The position numbers were made by a program, and so were the translations under genes. The notes under the pieces are model-generated. The model was given only the letters and a program-made list of their open reading frames with translations. It had not been told where the DNA came from and searched no databases. A DNA stretch of 64,000 nt. Source: Accumulibacter sp. (GTDB lineage: Bacteria; Pseudomonadota; Gammaproteobacteria; Burkholderiales; Rhodocyclaceae). The stretch lies in contig JACKLW010000005.1 of the NCBI GenBank assembly GCA_024235715.1, forward strand, positions 248,001-312,000, in the 5' to 3' direction. Positions 20,524 to 29,321 of the stretch are shown one piece after another (positions within the stretch are counted from its first letter, which is position 1; each line of letters opens with the position of its first letter).

Positions 20524-21975
20524 ATGAAAGCATGGGAAGTCGTCATCGGGATCGAGACGCACGCGCAGCTGTCGACGCAAGCAAAGATCTTCTCGGGCAG
20601 TGCAACGGCCTTTGGCGCCGCGCCCAACGTGCAGGCGAATGCCGTCGATATCGCCCTGCCCGGAGTCCTGCCGGTACTGAACAAGGGCGCCGTCGAGTGC
20701 GCGATAAAGTTCGGGCTGGCGGTCGGCGCGAAGATCGCGCCGCGATCGGTTTTTGCGCGCAAGAACTACTTCTACCCGGACCTTCCGAAGGGTTACCAGA
20801 TCAGCCAGTACGAATTGCCGGTGGTACTCGGCGGCCAGTTGGCGATTTCTCTCGGCGAGACGGAAAGGACGGTGAATCTGACCCGCGCCCACCTCGAGGA
20901 AGATGCCGGCAAGTCCCTGCACGAATGCCCGGGCGCGAATTTCCACGGCCGCACGGGAATCGATCTCAACCGCGCCGGGACGCCCCTGCTGGAGATCGTC
21001 ACCGAACCCGACATGCGGTCTTCGGCCGAAGCGGTGGCCTATGCCCGGGCGCTGCATGCGCTGGTGCGCTGGATCGGCATCTGCGACGGCAACATGCAGG
21101 AGGGCTCGTTCCGCTGCGACGCCAACGTTTCGGTTCGCCCGGTCGGCCAGGCCGAGTTCGGGACAAGGCGCGAAATCAAGAACCTGAATTCGTTCCGCTT
21201 CATGCAGCAGGCCATCGACTACGAAGTGCAATGGCAGATCGCCACCCTCGAGGACGGCGGCAGCATCGAACAGGCGACGGTGCTCTTCGATCCACAGAGC
21301 GGCGAGACCCGCGCCATGCGCTCCAAGGAAGACGCGCACGATTACCGCTACTTCCCCGACCCCGACCTGCTGCCACTGCTCATCGACCGCCAATGGGTCG
21401 ACGAGACGGCTGCGCGGATGCCCGAACTGCCGGCGGCCAGGCGCGATCGCCTGGCCGCCGAGTACGGTCTCTCGGCGTACGACGCCAGGCTTCTGACCGC
21501 CTCGCTTGAACTGGCCACCTACTACGAAGCCGCCGTCGCGGCCGCCGGCAAGTCCGGTGCCAAGGCCTGCGCCAACTGGGTGATGGTCGACCTGACTGCC
21601 CGTCTGAACAAGGAAGACCGCGAGATAGGCCAGTCGCCGGTTTCCGCAGAACAGTTGGGCGGCATGATCGCGCGCATTGCCGACGGCACCATCTCGACCA
21701 ATATCGCGCGCAAGGTGTTCGATGCCCTGTGGAACCGCGAAGGCGACTCCGCCGACGAAATCATCACCAGCCACGGCCTGCAGCAGATCACCGACAGCAG
21801 TGAATTGGAAGCGCTTATCGAAGAAGTACTGGCAACGAACGCGACGATGGTTGCCGAATTCAGGACTGGCAAGGAAAAGGCCTTCAACGCTCTGGTCGGC
21901 CAGGCCATGAAGGCCACACGGGGCAAAGCCAACCCGCAACAGGTCAACGCCTTGCTGCGCAAGAAACTCGGCTAG
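20524..21975 (+). CDS. gatB: Glutamyl-tRNA(Gln)/aspartyl-tRNA(Asn) amidotransferase subunit B
   Basis: A 483-residue protein. The N-terminal cradle domain begins [13 protein letters not shown] and carries [19 protein letters not shown] and [15 protein letters not shown]. The C-terminal helical and YqeY-like tail (about 335-483) binds the tRNA elbow. GatB activates the mischarged Glu or Asp by phosphorylation and amidates it with ammonia from GatA. A GTG codon directly precedes the ATG at 20524; I prefer the ATG. Confidence 0.97.
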   Translation: MKAWEVVIGIETHAQLSTQAKIFSGSATAFGAAPNVQANAVDIALPGVLPVLNKGAVECAIKFGLAVGAKIAPRSVFARKNYFYPDLPKGYQISQYELPVVLGGQLAISLGETERTVNLTRAHLEEDAGKSLHECPGANFHGRTGIDLNRAGTPLLEIVTEPDMRSSAEAVAYARALHALVRWIGICDGNMQEGSFRCDANVSVRPVGQAEFGTRREIKNLNSFRFMQQAIDYEVQWQIATLEDGGSIEQATVLFDPQSGETRAMRSKEDAHDYRYFPDPDLLPLLIDRQWVDETAARMPELPAARRDRLAAEYGLSAYDARLLTASLELATYYEAAVAAAGKSGAKACANWVMVDLTARLNKEDREIGQSPVSAEQLGGMIARIADGTISTNIARKVFDALWNREGDSADEIITSHGLQQITDSSELEALIEEVLATNATMVAEFRTGKEKAFNALVGQAMKATRGKANPQQVNALLRKKLG

Positions 21976-21978
21976 CCG

Positions 21979-22017
21979 CCGGCGACACGGCGCGCGTCGC
22001 GCCAGGGGCGTCGCCGG
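21979..22017. terminator. Long stem-loop between convergent gatB and a hypothetical gene
   Basis: CCGGCGAC (21979-21986) pairs perfectly with GTCGCCGG (22010-22017), and an inner GGCGC/GCGCC stem sits in the loop. It fills the 52-base convergent gap. No T-tract follows on either strand, so termination is inferred from position and stability. Confidence 0.45.
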
Positions 22018-22027
22018 GGCCAACCGC

Positions 22028-22657
22028 TCAACGGTGTTCGGCAGCTGCCCGCCTCATGATGTCGCGAAAGCGCCGCAGATCCTCGTCGTACTTGAGCCGA
22101 ACGGTTTCCTGGTCCTTTTGTTTGGACTCGATCACCGATTCCTGCGCGCGGATTTCGTAGTCCGCGTCCCGCAGCCCCTTGGCCACCTCGCCCGGCAGGC
22201 GCCGATTCTTGTAGAACTCGGCCTCGTTCTCGAATTTCTTGCGGCGGGCGCGTATTTCGACGATCCGCTCCTCGGCGGCCTTGATCGCCGCGCCAAGGTC
22301 GCGCAGCGCGCGGCTGCGCATGACCTCGATATCCGCTTCACTGCCGTAGGTGTTGAGCAGCGCCTGATCCTTGCGCCGCTGCTCATTCAGTACGCGCTCC
22401 TGCTCCTTGCGCCGCTGTTCTTCGGCTGCCTTTTCGGCGCGCTGCGCAGCCGTCAACGGCGCATCGACGATCCTTGCCGTTCTGCCCGACTGACCGAGTT
22501 CGCGGTAGGCGCGCCCGTAACAGGCAGACGGCAGGATATCGCCGCACACCTGTATGCCCGACTCATCGTGGCAGCAGAAGATTCGCGGCGCGGCGATGCC
22601 CGAACCGATACCCGCCAGCAGCAGCAAGCCGAGCCTAAGCGCTGCGCGCAACGCCAT
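22028..22657 (-). CDS. Periplasmic coiled-coil protein with Cys-containing head (hypothetical)
   Basis: A 209-residue protein. It has a signal peptide (about 1-19) and a short cysteine-containing head ([28 protein letters not shown]), then a long, highly charged coiled coil (about 70-200) rich in Glu, Arg, Lys and Ala. The head resembles the DUF4124-like module in betaproteobacterial envelope proteins. Function is unknown. The ATG at 22657 lies 23 bases inside the end of pyrE on the same strand; the longer frame upstream is a pyrE shadow. Confidence 0.72.
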   Translation of the reverse strand: MALRAALRLGLLLLAGIGSGIAAPRIFCCHDESGIQVCGDILPSACYGRAYRELGQSGRTARIVDAPLTAAQRAEKAAEEQRRKEQERVLNEQRRKDQALLNTYGSEADIEVMRSRALRDLGAAIKAAEERIVEIRARRKKFENEAEFYKNRRLPGEVAKGLRDADYEIRAQESVIESKQKDQETVRLKYDEDLRRFRDIMRRAAAEHR

Positions 22658-23282
22658 ATTCCTGCCGATAGCGCGCAACCGCCGCTTCGTTCTGCTTGAA
22701 ATCCGGACGCTGCCCGAGGAAGGCCAGCAAATCGTCCAGACTGGCAACGGCAAGCACCGGCAGGCCATAGTCGCGTTTGACCTCCTGCACAGCCGACAAC
22801 TCGCCAGTGCCGCGCTCCATGCGATCGAGGGCGATCACCACACCGCCGGGCGTCGCACCGGCCGCCCGTATAAGTTCTACCGATTCGCGAACCGATGTGC
22901 CGGCCGAGATCACATCGTCCACGATCAGCACACGCCCGGCCAATGGCGCACCGACAATGCTGCCGCCTTCGCCGTGATCCTTGGCCTCCTTGCGGTTGAA
23001 CGAAAAAGGCAGATTGTGCCCCGCCCGCGCCAGGGCGACGGCAATCGCCGCAACCAGCGGGATGCCTTTGTAGGCTGGCCCGAACAGGCAGTCGAAGGAG
23101 ATACCACTGGCGCTGATCGCCTTGGCGTAGAATTCGGCCAGACGACCGAGCGCCGCGCCGTCGTTGAACAGGCCAGCGTTGAAGAAATAGGGCGACAGCC
23201 GCCCCGCCTTGGTTCTGAACTCGCCAAAGCGCAGAACATCCTGCCGAACAGCAAAGTCAATGAATTCCTGACGAAAGTCCAT
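22635..23282 (-). CDS. pyrE: Orotate phosphoribosyltransferase
   Basis: A 215-residue type I phosphoribosyltransferase with the PRPP-binding motif [13 protein letters not shown]. It also has [19 protein letters not shown], the flexible loop [15 protein letters not shown] and the N-terminal [13 protein letters not shown]. It converts orotate and PRPP to OMP in pyrimidine synthesis. The start at 23282 matches the family N terminus ([11 protein letters not shown]). It is divergent from xthA with a 43-base gap. Confidence 0.97.
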   Translation of the reverse strand: MDFRQEFIDFAVRQDVLRFGEFRTKAGRLSPYFFNAGLFNDGAALGRLAEFYAKAISASGISFDCLFGPAYKGIPLVAAIAVALARAGHNLPFSFNRKEAKDHGEGGSIVGAPLAGRVLIVDDVISAGTSVRESVELIRAAGATPGGVVIALDRMERGTGELSAVQEVKRDYGLPVLAVASLDDLLAFLGQRPDFKQNEAAVARYRQEYGVARSA

Positions 23283-23325
23283 AAAACCTTTTTCTGGATC
23301 TGGGCCGTTCCCGGACCGGTGCTCT

Positions 23326-24219
23326 ATGTTACGCATCATTACCCTGAATCTCAACGGCATTCGTTCCGCCTGGCGCAAGGGCGTTCTCCACTGGATCGCC
23401 GCCCAGAATGCAGACATCATCTGTCTGCAGGAACTCAAAGCGCAGCACGCGGACCTGACTGACCAAATGCGAACCCCTGCCGGCTTCCACGCGCACTACC
23501 ACTGTGCCGCGAAGAAAGGCTACAGCGGCGTTGGGCTATGGTCCAGGAAGAAGCCCGACCGGGTGATCGACTGTCTGGGCAGCACCGAATTCGACCTCGA
23601 GGGACGCTATCTGCGTGCCGACTTCGACCAGTTGTCCGTCGTCTCCCTGTATCAGCCGTCCGGATCGAGCTCGGCGCAACGGCAGGAAGCAAAATACCGC
23701 TTCATGGCCCTGATCTACCCGCATCTGCTTGAACTTGCGTCGAGCGGGCGGGAGGTCATCGTCTGCGCCGACTGGAACATCGCCCACCAGGAAATCGACT
23801 TGAAAAACTGGCGCGGCAATCGCAAGAACTCGGGCTTTCTACCTGAAGAACGCGCCTGGGTGAGCAAACTGCTCGACGAAGGCGGCTGGTGCGACGTGTA
23901 CCGGCAACTGTATCCGACCAGCGCCGAGGAAGCCTACACCTGGTGGTCGAATCGCGGCCAGGCCTGGGCGAACAACGTCGGCTGGCGACTCGACTACCAA
24001 TTGGCGACGCCGAAAATCGCCGCTCGGGCGAAAAGCGCGTCAGTCTACAAGGCGCAGCGTTTCAGCGATCACGCGCCGCTGACCATCGACTACGTATTCG
24101 ACCTGGCAAGCGCTTGGCCGGATAGCGCGCCAGCGGCGGCGCGGCATTTCCGATGCCTGCCCTTTGCGCCCCGCCCGCCGGCAAGAACCACGGCCCATGC
24201 TCGAGAGCTTCTGCATTGA
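23326..24219 (+). CDS. xthA: Exodeoxyribonuclease III / AP endonuclease with C-terminal extension
   Basis: A 297-residue endonuclease/exonuclease/phosphatase-fold protein. Catalytic residues visible are N10 (LNLNGIRSA), E36 (LQELK), D149 and N151 (ADWNIAHQE), and D248-H249 (SDHAPL). It cuts abasic sites and degrades 3' ends in base excision repair. The family usually ends just after the [10 protein letters not shown] strand (about residue 260). Here about 37 extra residues, rich in Ala, Pro and Arg, follow. This may be a lost stop codon or a frameshift near 24106, since another frame ends at 24125. Confidence 0.93.
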   Translation: MLRIITLNLNGIRSAWRKGVLHWIAAQNADIICLQELKAQHADLTDQMRTPAGFHAHYHCAAKKGYSGVGLWSRKKPDRVIDCLGSTEFDLEGRYLRADFDQLSVVSLYQPSGSSSAQRQEAKYRFMALIYPHLLELASSGREVIVCADWNIAHQEIDLKNWRGNRKNSGFLPEERAWVSKLLDEGGWCDVYRQLYPTSAEEAYTWWSNRGQAWANNVGWRLDYQLATPKIAARAKSASVYKAQRFSDHAPLTIDYVFDLASAWPDSAPAAARHFRCLPFAPRPPARTTAHARELLH

Positions 24220-24244
24220 TCTCCGCCCATAAATTCTGTAGTCT
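24216..24244 (+). promoter_or_regulatory. Weak candidate promoter for the YqjD-like cluster
   Basis: TTGATC and TAGTCT are separated by 17 bases (4 of 6 and 3 of 6 consensus matches), just upstream of the micro-ORF and the DUF883 gene. The site overlaps the xthA stop. Support is only positional. Confidence 0.25.
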
Positions 24245-24271
24245 GGGTAACCTCTGAGGGAGGGTCTGGTA

Positions 24272-24355
24272 ATGAACAAACCCAGTGCCAACTGCCCTGC
24301 CTGCCGACTCCCTCCTGATTGCACTACTTTCCACTGCGAGGTCCAACATGCCTGA
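24272..24355 (+). CDS. Cysteine-rich 27-residue micro-ORF ahead of the DUF883 gene
   Basis: An ATG at 24272 is preceded by GAGGGAGGG six bases upstream, stronger than the site of the next gene. It encodes 27 residues with a CPAC pair (C8, C11) and two more cysteines (C17, C22). Its TGA at 24353 overlaps the ATG of the DUF883 gene (24348), so the two could be translationally coupled. It may be a leader peptide, a real microprotein or chance. No homologue is recalled. Confidence 0.35.
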   Translation: MNKPSANCPACRLPPDCTTFHCEVQHA

Positions 24356-24671
24356 CGCCAACACCGAACTTTCCACCGCCAGCAAGGAGAAACTCGTCAC
24401 CGACATGAAGGCCGTTATTTCAGATGCCGAGGAAATCCTGCGCGCCACCGCCGGCGTCGCCGGCGACAAGATGGGCGACCTGCGCGAGCGTATCGGCGAG
24501 AGCCTGCGCGACGCCAAGATCCGCCTGGCCGATGCCGAAGTGGCGGTAGTCGACAAGACCAGGGCGGCGGCGCGCGCCACCGACGATTTCGTCCACGAGA
24601 ACCCCTGGCGCGCCGTCGGCGTTGCCGCCGTCGTTGGCCTGCTCCTCGGCGCCGTCATCAGCCGCCGTTAG
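24348..24671 (+). CDS. DUF883 (YqjD/ElaB-type) membrane-anchored protein
   Basis: A 107-residue protein: an amphipathic, alanine-rich helical region (about 10-80) and one C-terminal transmembrane helix with the typical ENPWRAVGVAAVVGLLLGAVISRR-like end (split here: ENPWRAVGVAAV, then a hydrophobic stretch and RR). YqjD and ElaB are inner-membrane proteins that bind ribosomes in stationary phase in E. coli; the role here is inferred from the family. It starts a three-gene cluster with YqjE-like and YqjK-like genes. Confidence 0.88.
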   Translation: MPDANTELSTASKEKLVTDMKAVISDAEEILRATAGVAGDKMGDLRERIGESLRDAKIRLADAEVAVVDKTRAAARATDDFVHENPWRAVGVAAVVGLLLGAVISRR

Positions 24672-24692
24672 GCAGGCGCTTCTGTCTGCTCC

Positions 24693-25112
24693 ATGAGCGA
24701 GACCACGGCTGGCAAGCGCGCCGGCAGCGGAGGCCTGTTTGCCGGCGCCACGAATGGTGCCACGGCACTGCTCGCCACGGGACGCACGCGGCTTGAACTC
24801 CTCGGCAATGAGCTCAAGGAAGAGAAGCTGCGCGCCGTTCGCCTGCTGCTCCTGTCGCAGATGCTAGCCTTCTGTGCGGCGCTGGGCACCGTCCTGCTGG
24901 TAGCCTTGCTGGTCGTCGTATACTGGGAAAACCGGGCTATCGTCCTGGCCTGGTCTCTGGTGCTGATTCTCGCCTGTGGCGGCTTCGCCTATACCGCTCT
25001 TCAACGGGCCACGCGCCGACCCGACCGCCTCTTCGCGGCCAGCCTCGCCGAACTTGACGAGGATCTGCGTCAACTTAAACGTGCTGCCGGGCATGAATCA
25101 AGCGCTGATTGA
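24693..25112 (+). CDS. YqjE / phage-holin-superfamily membrane protein
   Basis: A 139-residue protein with a charged N-terminal helix (TRLELLGNELKEEKLRAVRLLLL), two transmembrane helices (about 52-77 and 83-103) and a charged tail. This fits the YqjE/holin 3_6-like family that accompanies DUF883 proteins. The biochemical function is unknown. It lies 21 bases after the DUF883 gene and overlaps the next gene by 20 bases. Confidence 0.82.
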   Translation: MSETTAGKRAGSGGLFAGATNGATALLATGRTRLELLGNELKEEKLRAVRLLLLSQMLAFCAALGTVLLVALLVVVYWENRAIVLAWSLVLILACGGFAYTALQRATRRPDRLFAASLAELDEDLRQLKRAAGHESSAD

Positions 25113-25419
25113 CCTCGCTGTCGAGCGCGGCCGACTACTGGAACGAATCAGCAACCAGCGCCAACTGCTCGGCCGGGAACTGCAGCCCGTCGGCAATGCC
25201 CTGCACGGCGCCGATCGTGCAGTCGCCACGGTACGTAAGGGCAGCCGTTACATCAAGGATCACCCGGAAATGGTCGGCGTTGGCGTTGCCGTGCTGATCG
25301 TCGTCCAGCCCCGCCGCGTCTGGCGCTGGACGAAACGCGGCTACTTCGCATGGCGTACCTGGCGCACGCTGCGCAAACAGATGGCCGAATTCGGCCTGCT
25401 TGCTTCGCGGAGGCCGTAG
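25093..25419 (+). CDS. YqjK-like protein
   Basis: A 108-residue, strongly basic protein. It starts MNQALIDLAVERGRLLERI, has a short hydrophobic stretch (about 62-72) and ends with a Trp/Arg-rich segment (WRWTKRGYFAWRTWRTLRK). Position and pattern match YqjK, the third member of the yqjDEK cluster, of unknown function. The ATG at 25093 lies inside the upstream gene; an in-frame extension has no start signal. Confidence 0.72.
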   Translation: MNQALIDLAVERGRLLERISNQRQLLGRELQPVGNALHGADRAVATVRKGSRYIKDHPEMVGVGVAVLIVVQPRRVWRWTKRGYFAWRTWRTLRKQMAEFGLLASRRP

Positions 25420-25450
25420 ATTCCGGCCGCAACGGTCTACGCCGGCGACT

Positions 25451-26182
25451 TCACGCCCAGACCCCAAGCGCACGTAGCTGCGCGCTTGCCGCTTCGTCCC
25501 AGCCGCGGTTTGCCGCCGGACTCGCCGGGCTCGGATGCAGCACGCGTCCGATTCTGACGCTGCTCCCGGCCAGCGCCGCCCTTGCTCGCGCTTCGGCGAA
25601 CGCGCCGACAGCGATGATCCATTCCGGCCTCATGGCGCTCACCAGCGTCCGCAGATGCACGTCGCAGGCCGCGTGCAGGGCTGCCGCCTCGGCCGCCGGC
25701 AGTTTGTCCGGGGTCAGATTGCGGCCACGCTCGAAAAAGGCCAGGGGGCAGTAATTGGCAACGAAGTGGTCGGCGAAGAAGCGCTCGGGGCTAGCGAAGC
25801 GAGCCCGGAACAATCCCCATAGCCGCCGCCCGCTGACCTCCGAGCGCAGGCAGGCGAAGCCCTCGATCGGCCGCCAGGGATTTTCCAGCACCGGCTTGCG
25901 CACCTCGCCTTCGATTCCCAGCCAGTCGCGCACCGCCGCGATTTCACCGAAAGGCACGCCGCACTGCACCATTCCGAAGGGCCCGGGATTCATGCCGAGA
26001 AACACCACCCGCCTGCCGCCTGCCGCATGGCGCCGCAGGTACAGTTCGTGCACTTCCCAGGCGTAGGTCAAGGGATCGTAGACATGGCTGACCGGTGGTG
26101 CGAATTGTTGCCTGGCGAGCCTTGCCGACAACTCGCGGGCAGCAGCGATCAGGGTTTCGGCAACGCCGGTGTCTCGTTCCAT
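25451..26182 (-). CDS. SMUG1-type uracil-DNA glycosylase
   Basis: A 243-residue UDG-superfamily protein. The motif I region GMNPGPFGMVQCGVPFGE (63-80) and the motif II HPSP (216-219) match single-strand-selective monofunctional glycosylases (SMUG1). That family is best known from animals but also occurs in some bacteria. It would excise uracil or oxidised pyrimidines. The start at 26182 overlaps the end of ampG by 34 bases; further upstream the frame is an ampG shadow. The second conserved block (FGLFRARF..PERFF-like, about 122-140) also fits. Confidence 0.85.
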   Translation of the reverse strand: MERDTGVAETLIAAARELSARLARQQFAPPVSHVYDPLTYAWEVHELYLRRHAAGGRRVVFLGMNPGPFGMVQCGVPFGEIAAVRDWLGIEGEVRKPVLENPWRPIEGFACLRSEVSGRRLWGLFRARFASPERFFADHFVANYCPLAFFERGRNLTPDKLPAAEAAALHAACDVHLRTLVSAMRPEWIIAVGAFAEARARAALAGSSVRIGRVLHPSPASPAANRGWDEAASAQLRALGVWA

Positions 26183-27411
26183 GGGGCAACCTTGAACAAC
26201 AGCAGCATGCCCGGCAACGCCAGCCCGAAGCACAGAAAGAAAAAGCTTACCCAGCCCAGCGACTCGACCAGCGCACCGGCGGTGGCGTTGACGAAAGTCC
26301 TGGGAACCGCCGCCAGGCTGGTGAACAACGCGAACTGGGTGGCAGTGAACGCCGGATTGGTGGCCCGCGCAATGAATGCGGTAAAGGCCGCCGTGCCCAG
26401 ACCGACACCCAGATACTCGGCAGAGATGACGCTGGCCAGCGCCAGCCGGTCGATGCCGTCGATGGCCGGCTGCATGCCGCGCGACGCCAGCCAGGCAAAA
26501 CCGAGGATGGTCGTCATCTGCACCAGACCGAACAGCCAAAGCGCGCGATTGATTCCCAGGCGCACCATCCACAGGCCGCCGAGCAGGCCACCGAAGACCG
26601 CTGGCCAGAGTCCGGCATGCTTGGCGATGACGCCGATGTCGGTCATGCTGTAGCCGAGATCGAGATAGAAGGGCGTCGACAGGCTGGTAGCCAAGGAGTC
26701 GCCGAGCTTGTAGAGGAAGATGAAACCGAGCACCAGCGCCGCGCCCAGCCAGCCCTTGCGACCAATGAACTCGTGAAAGGGCTCGATCACTGCCGCGCGA
26801 AGGGTCTTTGGCGGCGAAAGCGCGACCGGCTCGTCGACCAGCAGCACCATCACCATGCCCGGCACCATGAATGCGGCGGTAATCCAGAAGACCTGCGCCC
26901 AGGGAATCAGGTCGGCGAGGATCAGCGACAGTGATCCCGGGACCAGGCCAGCGATCCGGTACGCGTTCACATGCACGGAATTGCCCAGGCCGAGTTCCGC
27001 GTCGCTCAGGATCTCGCGGCGAAAGGCGTCGAGCGCCACGTCCTGCGTTGCCGAAAGGAAGGCCAGGGCGACCGACAGCCAGATAACCGGCGTCAGGTTG
27101 GTCGACGGCGAGAAGCCACCGAGCAGACCGATCGACAACAGCAGGCCGATCTGGGAAAGCAGCATCCAGCCGCGCCGGCGACCCAGTGGCAGGCGATAGC
27201 GGTCCAGCAATGGCGCCCAGAGGAACTTCCAGGTGTATGGGAACTGGATCAGCGCGAAGAAGCCGATGATCTTCAGGTCGACACCCTCGTTGCGCAACCA
27301 GGCAGGCAGCAGGTTCAGCAACAGGTAGAGCGGCAGGCCGGAACTGAAACCGGTGAACACGCAGATCAGCATCCGCCGCGTCAGCAGCAGGCGCAGCCAG
27401 TCAGGCGTCAA
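26149..27411 (-). CDS. ampG: AmpG-family muropeptide/MFS transporter
   Basis: A 420-residue 12-helix major facilitator. The N terminus has FTGFSSGLPLYLL and FPYTWKFLWAPLLDRY, the AmpG hallmarks, and the middle has SATQDVALDAFRREIL. AmpG imports anhydro-muropeptides for wall recycling and, where ampC exists, links recycling to beta-lactamase induction. It overlaps metW upstream by 4 bases and the SMUG1 gene downstream. No amp regulatory gene is nearby. Confidence 0.92.
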   Translation of the reverse strand: MTPDWLRLLLTRRMLICVFTGFSSGLPLYLLLNLLPAWLRNEGVDLKIIGFFALIQFPYTWKFLWAPLLDRYRLPLGRRRGWMLLSQIGLLLSIGLLGGFSPSTNLTPVIWLSVALAFLSATQDVALDAFRREILSDAELGLGNSVHVNAYRIAGLVPGSLSLILADLIPWAQVFWITAAFMVPGMVMVLLVDEPVALSPPKTLRAAVIEPFHEFIGRKGWLGAALVLGFIFLYKLGDSLATSLSTPFYLDLGYSMTDIGVIAKHAGLWPAVFGGLLGGLWMVRLGINRALWLFGLVQMTTILGFAWLASRGMQPAIDGIDRLALASVISAEYLGVGLGTAAFTAFIARATNPAFTATQFALFTSLAAVPRTFVNATAGALVESLGWVSFFFLCFGLALPGMLLLFKVAPWNETPALPKP

Positions 27412-28031
27412 GATCTTCGTCCGAGCCGATAGAAGGCGAGGCTGCCGTTGAGATTGGGGTCATCGGATACCTCCTGCCCGGCTTCGTCGAAAGCCAGGCG
27501 CTCGCGGATCTCGATGTCCAGTCGCCGGCAAAGATGCTCGAAATCGACGATCGTGAAGAAGCGCACATTGGGGGTATCAAACCAGTCGTAGGGCAGGTCT
27601 TCCGAAACCGGCATGTGCCCGTCGGCAATCGCGGCCCGGTTGGCGCGATAGGCGAAGTTCGGGAAGCTGACCACTGCTTCGGCTGCGACGCGCAGCATCT
27701 CGGTGAGGATGCGCTCGGTGGTATGCATCGTCTGCAGCGCCTGCGAAATGATCGCATGATCGAACGATCGGTCCTCGAAACCGAGCAGGCCCGATTCGAT
27801 GTTCATCTGGATCACATCGACGCCATTGCGGATGCAGCCGAGCACGCTTTCCTGTTCGATTTCGACGCCATAGCCGGTGACATCACGGGTTTCGCTCAGG
27901 TAGCGCAGCAGCCTGCCGTCCCCGCAGCCGAGGTCGAGAACCCGCTCGCCGGGCAGCAGCCAGTTGGCGATCACCGCGAAATCGAAGCGTTCGCGCTGCT
28001 CGGCCTTGATTCTTCTCTCCTGCTCGGTCAT
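27408..28031 (-). CDS. metW: Methionine biosynthesis protein MetW
   Basis: A 207-residue class I SAM-dependent methyltransferase-fold protein with [15 protein letters not shown] (motif I) and the MetW-specific [14 protein letters not shown] region. MetW is always next to metX in proteobacteria and is needed for full homoserine acyltransferase activity. It overlaps the metX stop by 4 bases (ATGA) and ampG by 4 bases. Confidence 0.95.
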   Translation of the reverse strand: MTEQERRIKAEQRERFDFAVIANWLLPGERVLDLGCGDGRLLRYLSETRDVTGYGVEIEQESVLGCIRNGVDVIQMNIESGLLGFEDRSFDHAIISQALQTMHTTERILTEMLRVAAEAVVSFPNFAYRANRAAIADGHMPVSEDLPYDWFDTPNVRFFTIVDFEHLCRRLDIEIRERLAFDEAGQEVSDDPNLNGSLAFYRLGRRS

Positions 28032-29155
28032 ACGGCGATGTTTCCCAGGTAGGCGCGCAGCAGTGCATGGTAGTGCTGGTCGTCAAGCAGGAACGAATCG
28101 TGACCGGCGTCGCAGTCGATCTCCGCATAGACAACGCGCAGGCGATTTTCGAGCAGCGCGAAAACGATCTCGCGCGAACGCGCCGGTGCAAAACGCCAGT
28201 CGGTGGAGAAACTGGCCACGAAGAACCTCGCCCTGGCACGCGCCAGGGCACTCGGCAGGTGGCCGGCGTAGGCATAGGCAGGATCGAAGTAATCGAGCGC
28301 CTTGGTCATCATCAGATAGGTATTGGCGTCGAAGAACCCGGCGAACTTGTTGCCCTGATAGCGCAGATACGACTCGATCTCGAAATCGACGTCATAGCTG
28401 AACTTGTGCTCGCCGTGGCGCAACTGCCGGCCAAATTTCTCGGCCATCTGGCTGTCCGACAGGTAGGTGATATGGCCAACCATGCGCGCCAGGCGCAAGC
28501 CGCGAATCGGAACGACGCCGTATTCGGCGTAATACCCACCGTGAAAGTCCGGATCGGAAAGGATTGCCTGTCGCGCCACCTCGTTGAAGGCGATGTTCTG
28601 TGCTGACAGCTTCGGCGCCGAAGCAATGACCATCGCGTGCCGGATGCGATCGGGAAACTGCAGCGACCATTCGAGCGCCTGCATGCCACCAAGGCTGCCG
28701 CCGACCACCGCGGCCCAGGTTTCGATACCCAGTTGATCGGCCAGCCTGGCCTGTGCCGCCACCCAGTCCTCGACCGTCACCAGGGGAAAATCGGCGCCAT
28801 AGCGCTTGCCGGTCTCGGGCTTCAGCGACAGCGGGCCGGTCGAACCATAGCAACCGCCAAGGTTGTTGACGCCGACCACGAAAAATTTGTTGGTATCGAG
28901 GGGCTTGCCCGGTCCGACGAGATTGTCCCACCATCCCAGGTTCTCCGGATCGTCTGCGTAACGACCGGCGACATGGTGACTGCCGGCCAGCGCATGGCAG
29001 ACCAGAACGGCGTTTGACTGCCCGGCGTTGAGCTTGCCATAGGTTTCGAAGGCCAGTTCGAAACCGGGCAGCACGGCGCCGCTTTTCAGCGTCAGCGGCG
29101 AGTCGAAACGCGCTCGCTGCGGCGTAACGAGTCCGACAGAGTTCTCTGGTGACAT
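28028..29155 (-). CDS. metX: Homoserine O-acyltransferase MetX
   Basis: A 375-residue alpha/beta-hydrolase-fold enzyme. The nucleophile is S154 in GGSLGGMQA, with the acid and base in the C-terminal [11 protein letters not shown] region. The first half carries CHALAGSHH and [14 protein letters not shown]. It makes O-acyl-homoserine (succinyl or acetyl; specificity cannot be read here) for methionine synthesis. The start is placed at the ATG at 29155: an in-frame TTG further upstream would lie inside the terminator-like hairpin at 29188-29221. Confidence 0.95.
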   Translation of the reverse strand: MSPENSVGLVTPQRARFDSPLTLKSGAVLPGFELAFETYGKLNAGQSNAVLVCHALAGSHHVAGRYADDPENLGWWDNLVGPGKPLDTNKFFVVGVNNLGGCYGSTGPLSLKPETGKRYGADFPLVTVEDWVAAQARLADQLGIETWAAVVGGSLGGMQALEWSLQFPDRIRHAMVIASAPKLSAQNIAFNEVARQAILSDPDFHGGYYAEYGVVPIRGLRLARMVGHITYLSDSQMAEKFGRQLRHGEHKFSYDVDFEIESYLRYQGNKFAGFFDANTYLMMTKALDYFDPAYAYAGHLPSALARARARFFVASFSTDWRFAPARSREIVFALLENRLRVVYAEIDCDAGHDSFLLDDQHYHALLRAYLGNIAV

Positions 29156-29187
29156 CGCGATCGTATCGGTAGCAGGGACAGAAGAAG

Positions 29188-29221
29188 AAAAAAACCCAGT
29201 CAGCAAGAGAAGCGGACTGGG
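29188..29221 (-). terminator. Intrinsic terminator or attenuator upstream of metX
   Basis: On the minus strand CCCAGTC pairs exactly with GACTGGG across a 13-base loop, followed at once by seven T residues. It lies 100 bases after ptsI and 33 bases before the metX ATG. It is either the ptsHI terminator or an attenuator in a metX leader. Confidence 0.75.
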
Positions 29222-29241
29222 CGTACCGCGCTTTAGCCGTA

Positions 29242-29272
29242 TTTATAGTGCGCCCGCAAGCTGATCGTTCAA
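29242..29272 (-). promoter_or_regulatory. Candidate promoter between ptsI and metX
   Basis: On the minus strand TTGAAC and TATAAA are separated by 19 bases. Transcription would begin about 12-15 bases before the hairpin at 29188-29221, which would then act as a leader attenuator. The spacer is long, so support is weak. Confidence 0.3.
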
Positions 29273-29321
29273 ATCGGCGCCAAGGCGGCGAAAGTTACCC
29301 GCAGCCCGGGAAAAAGTCAAT

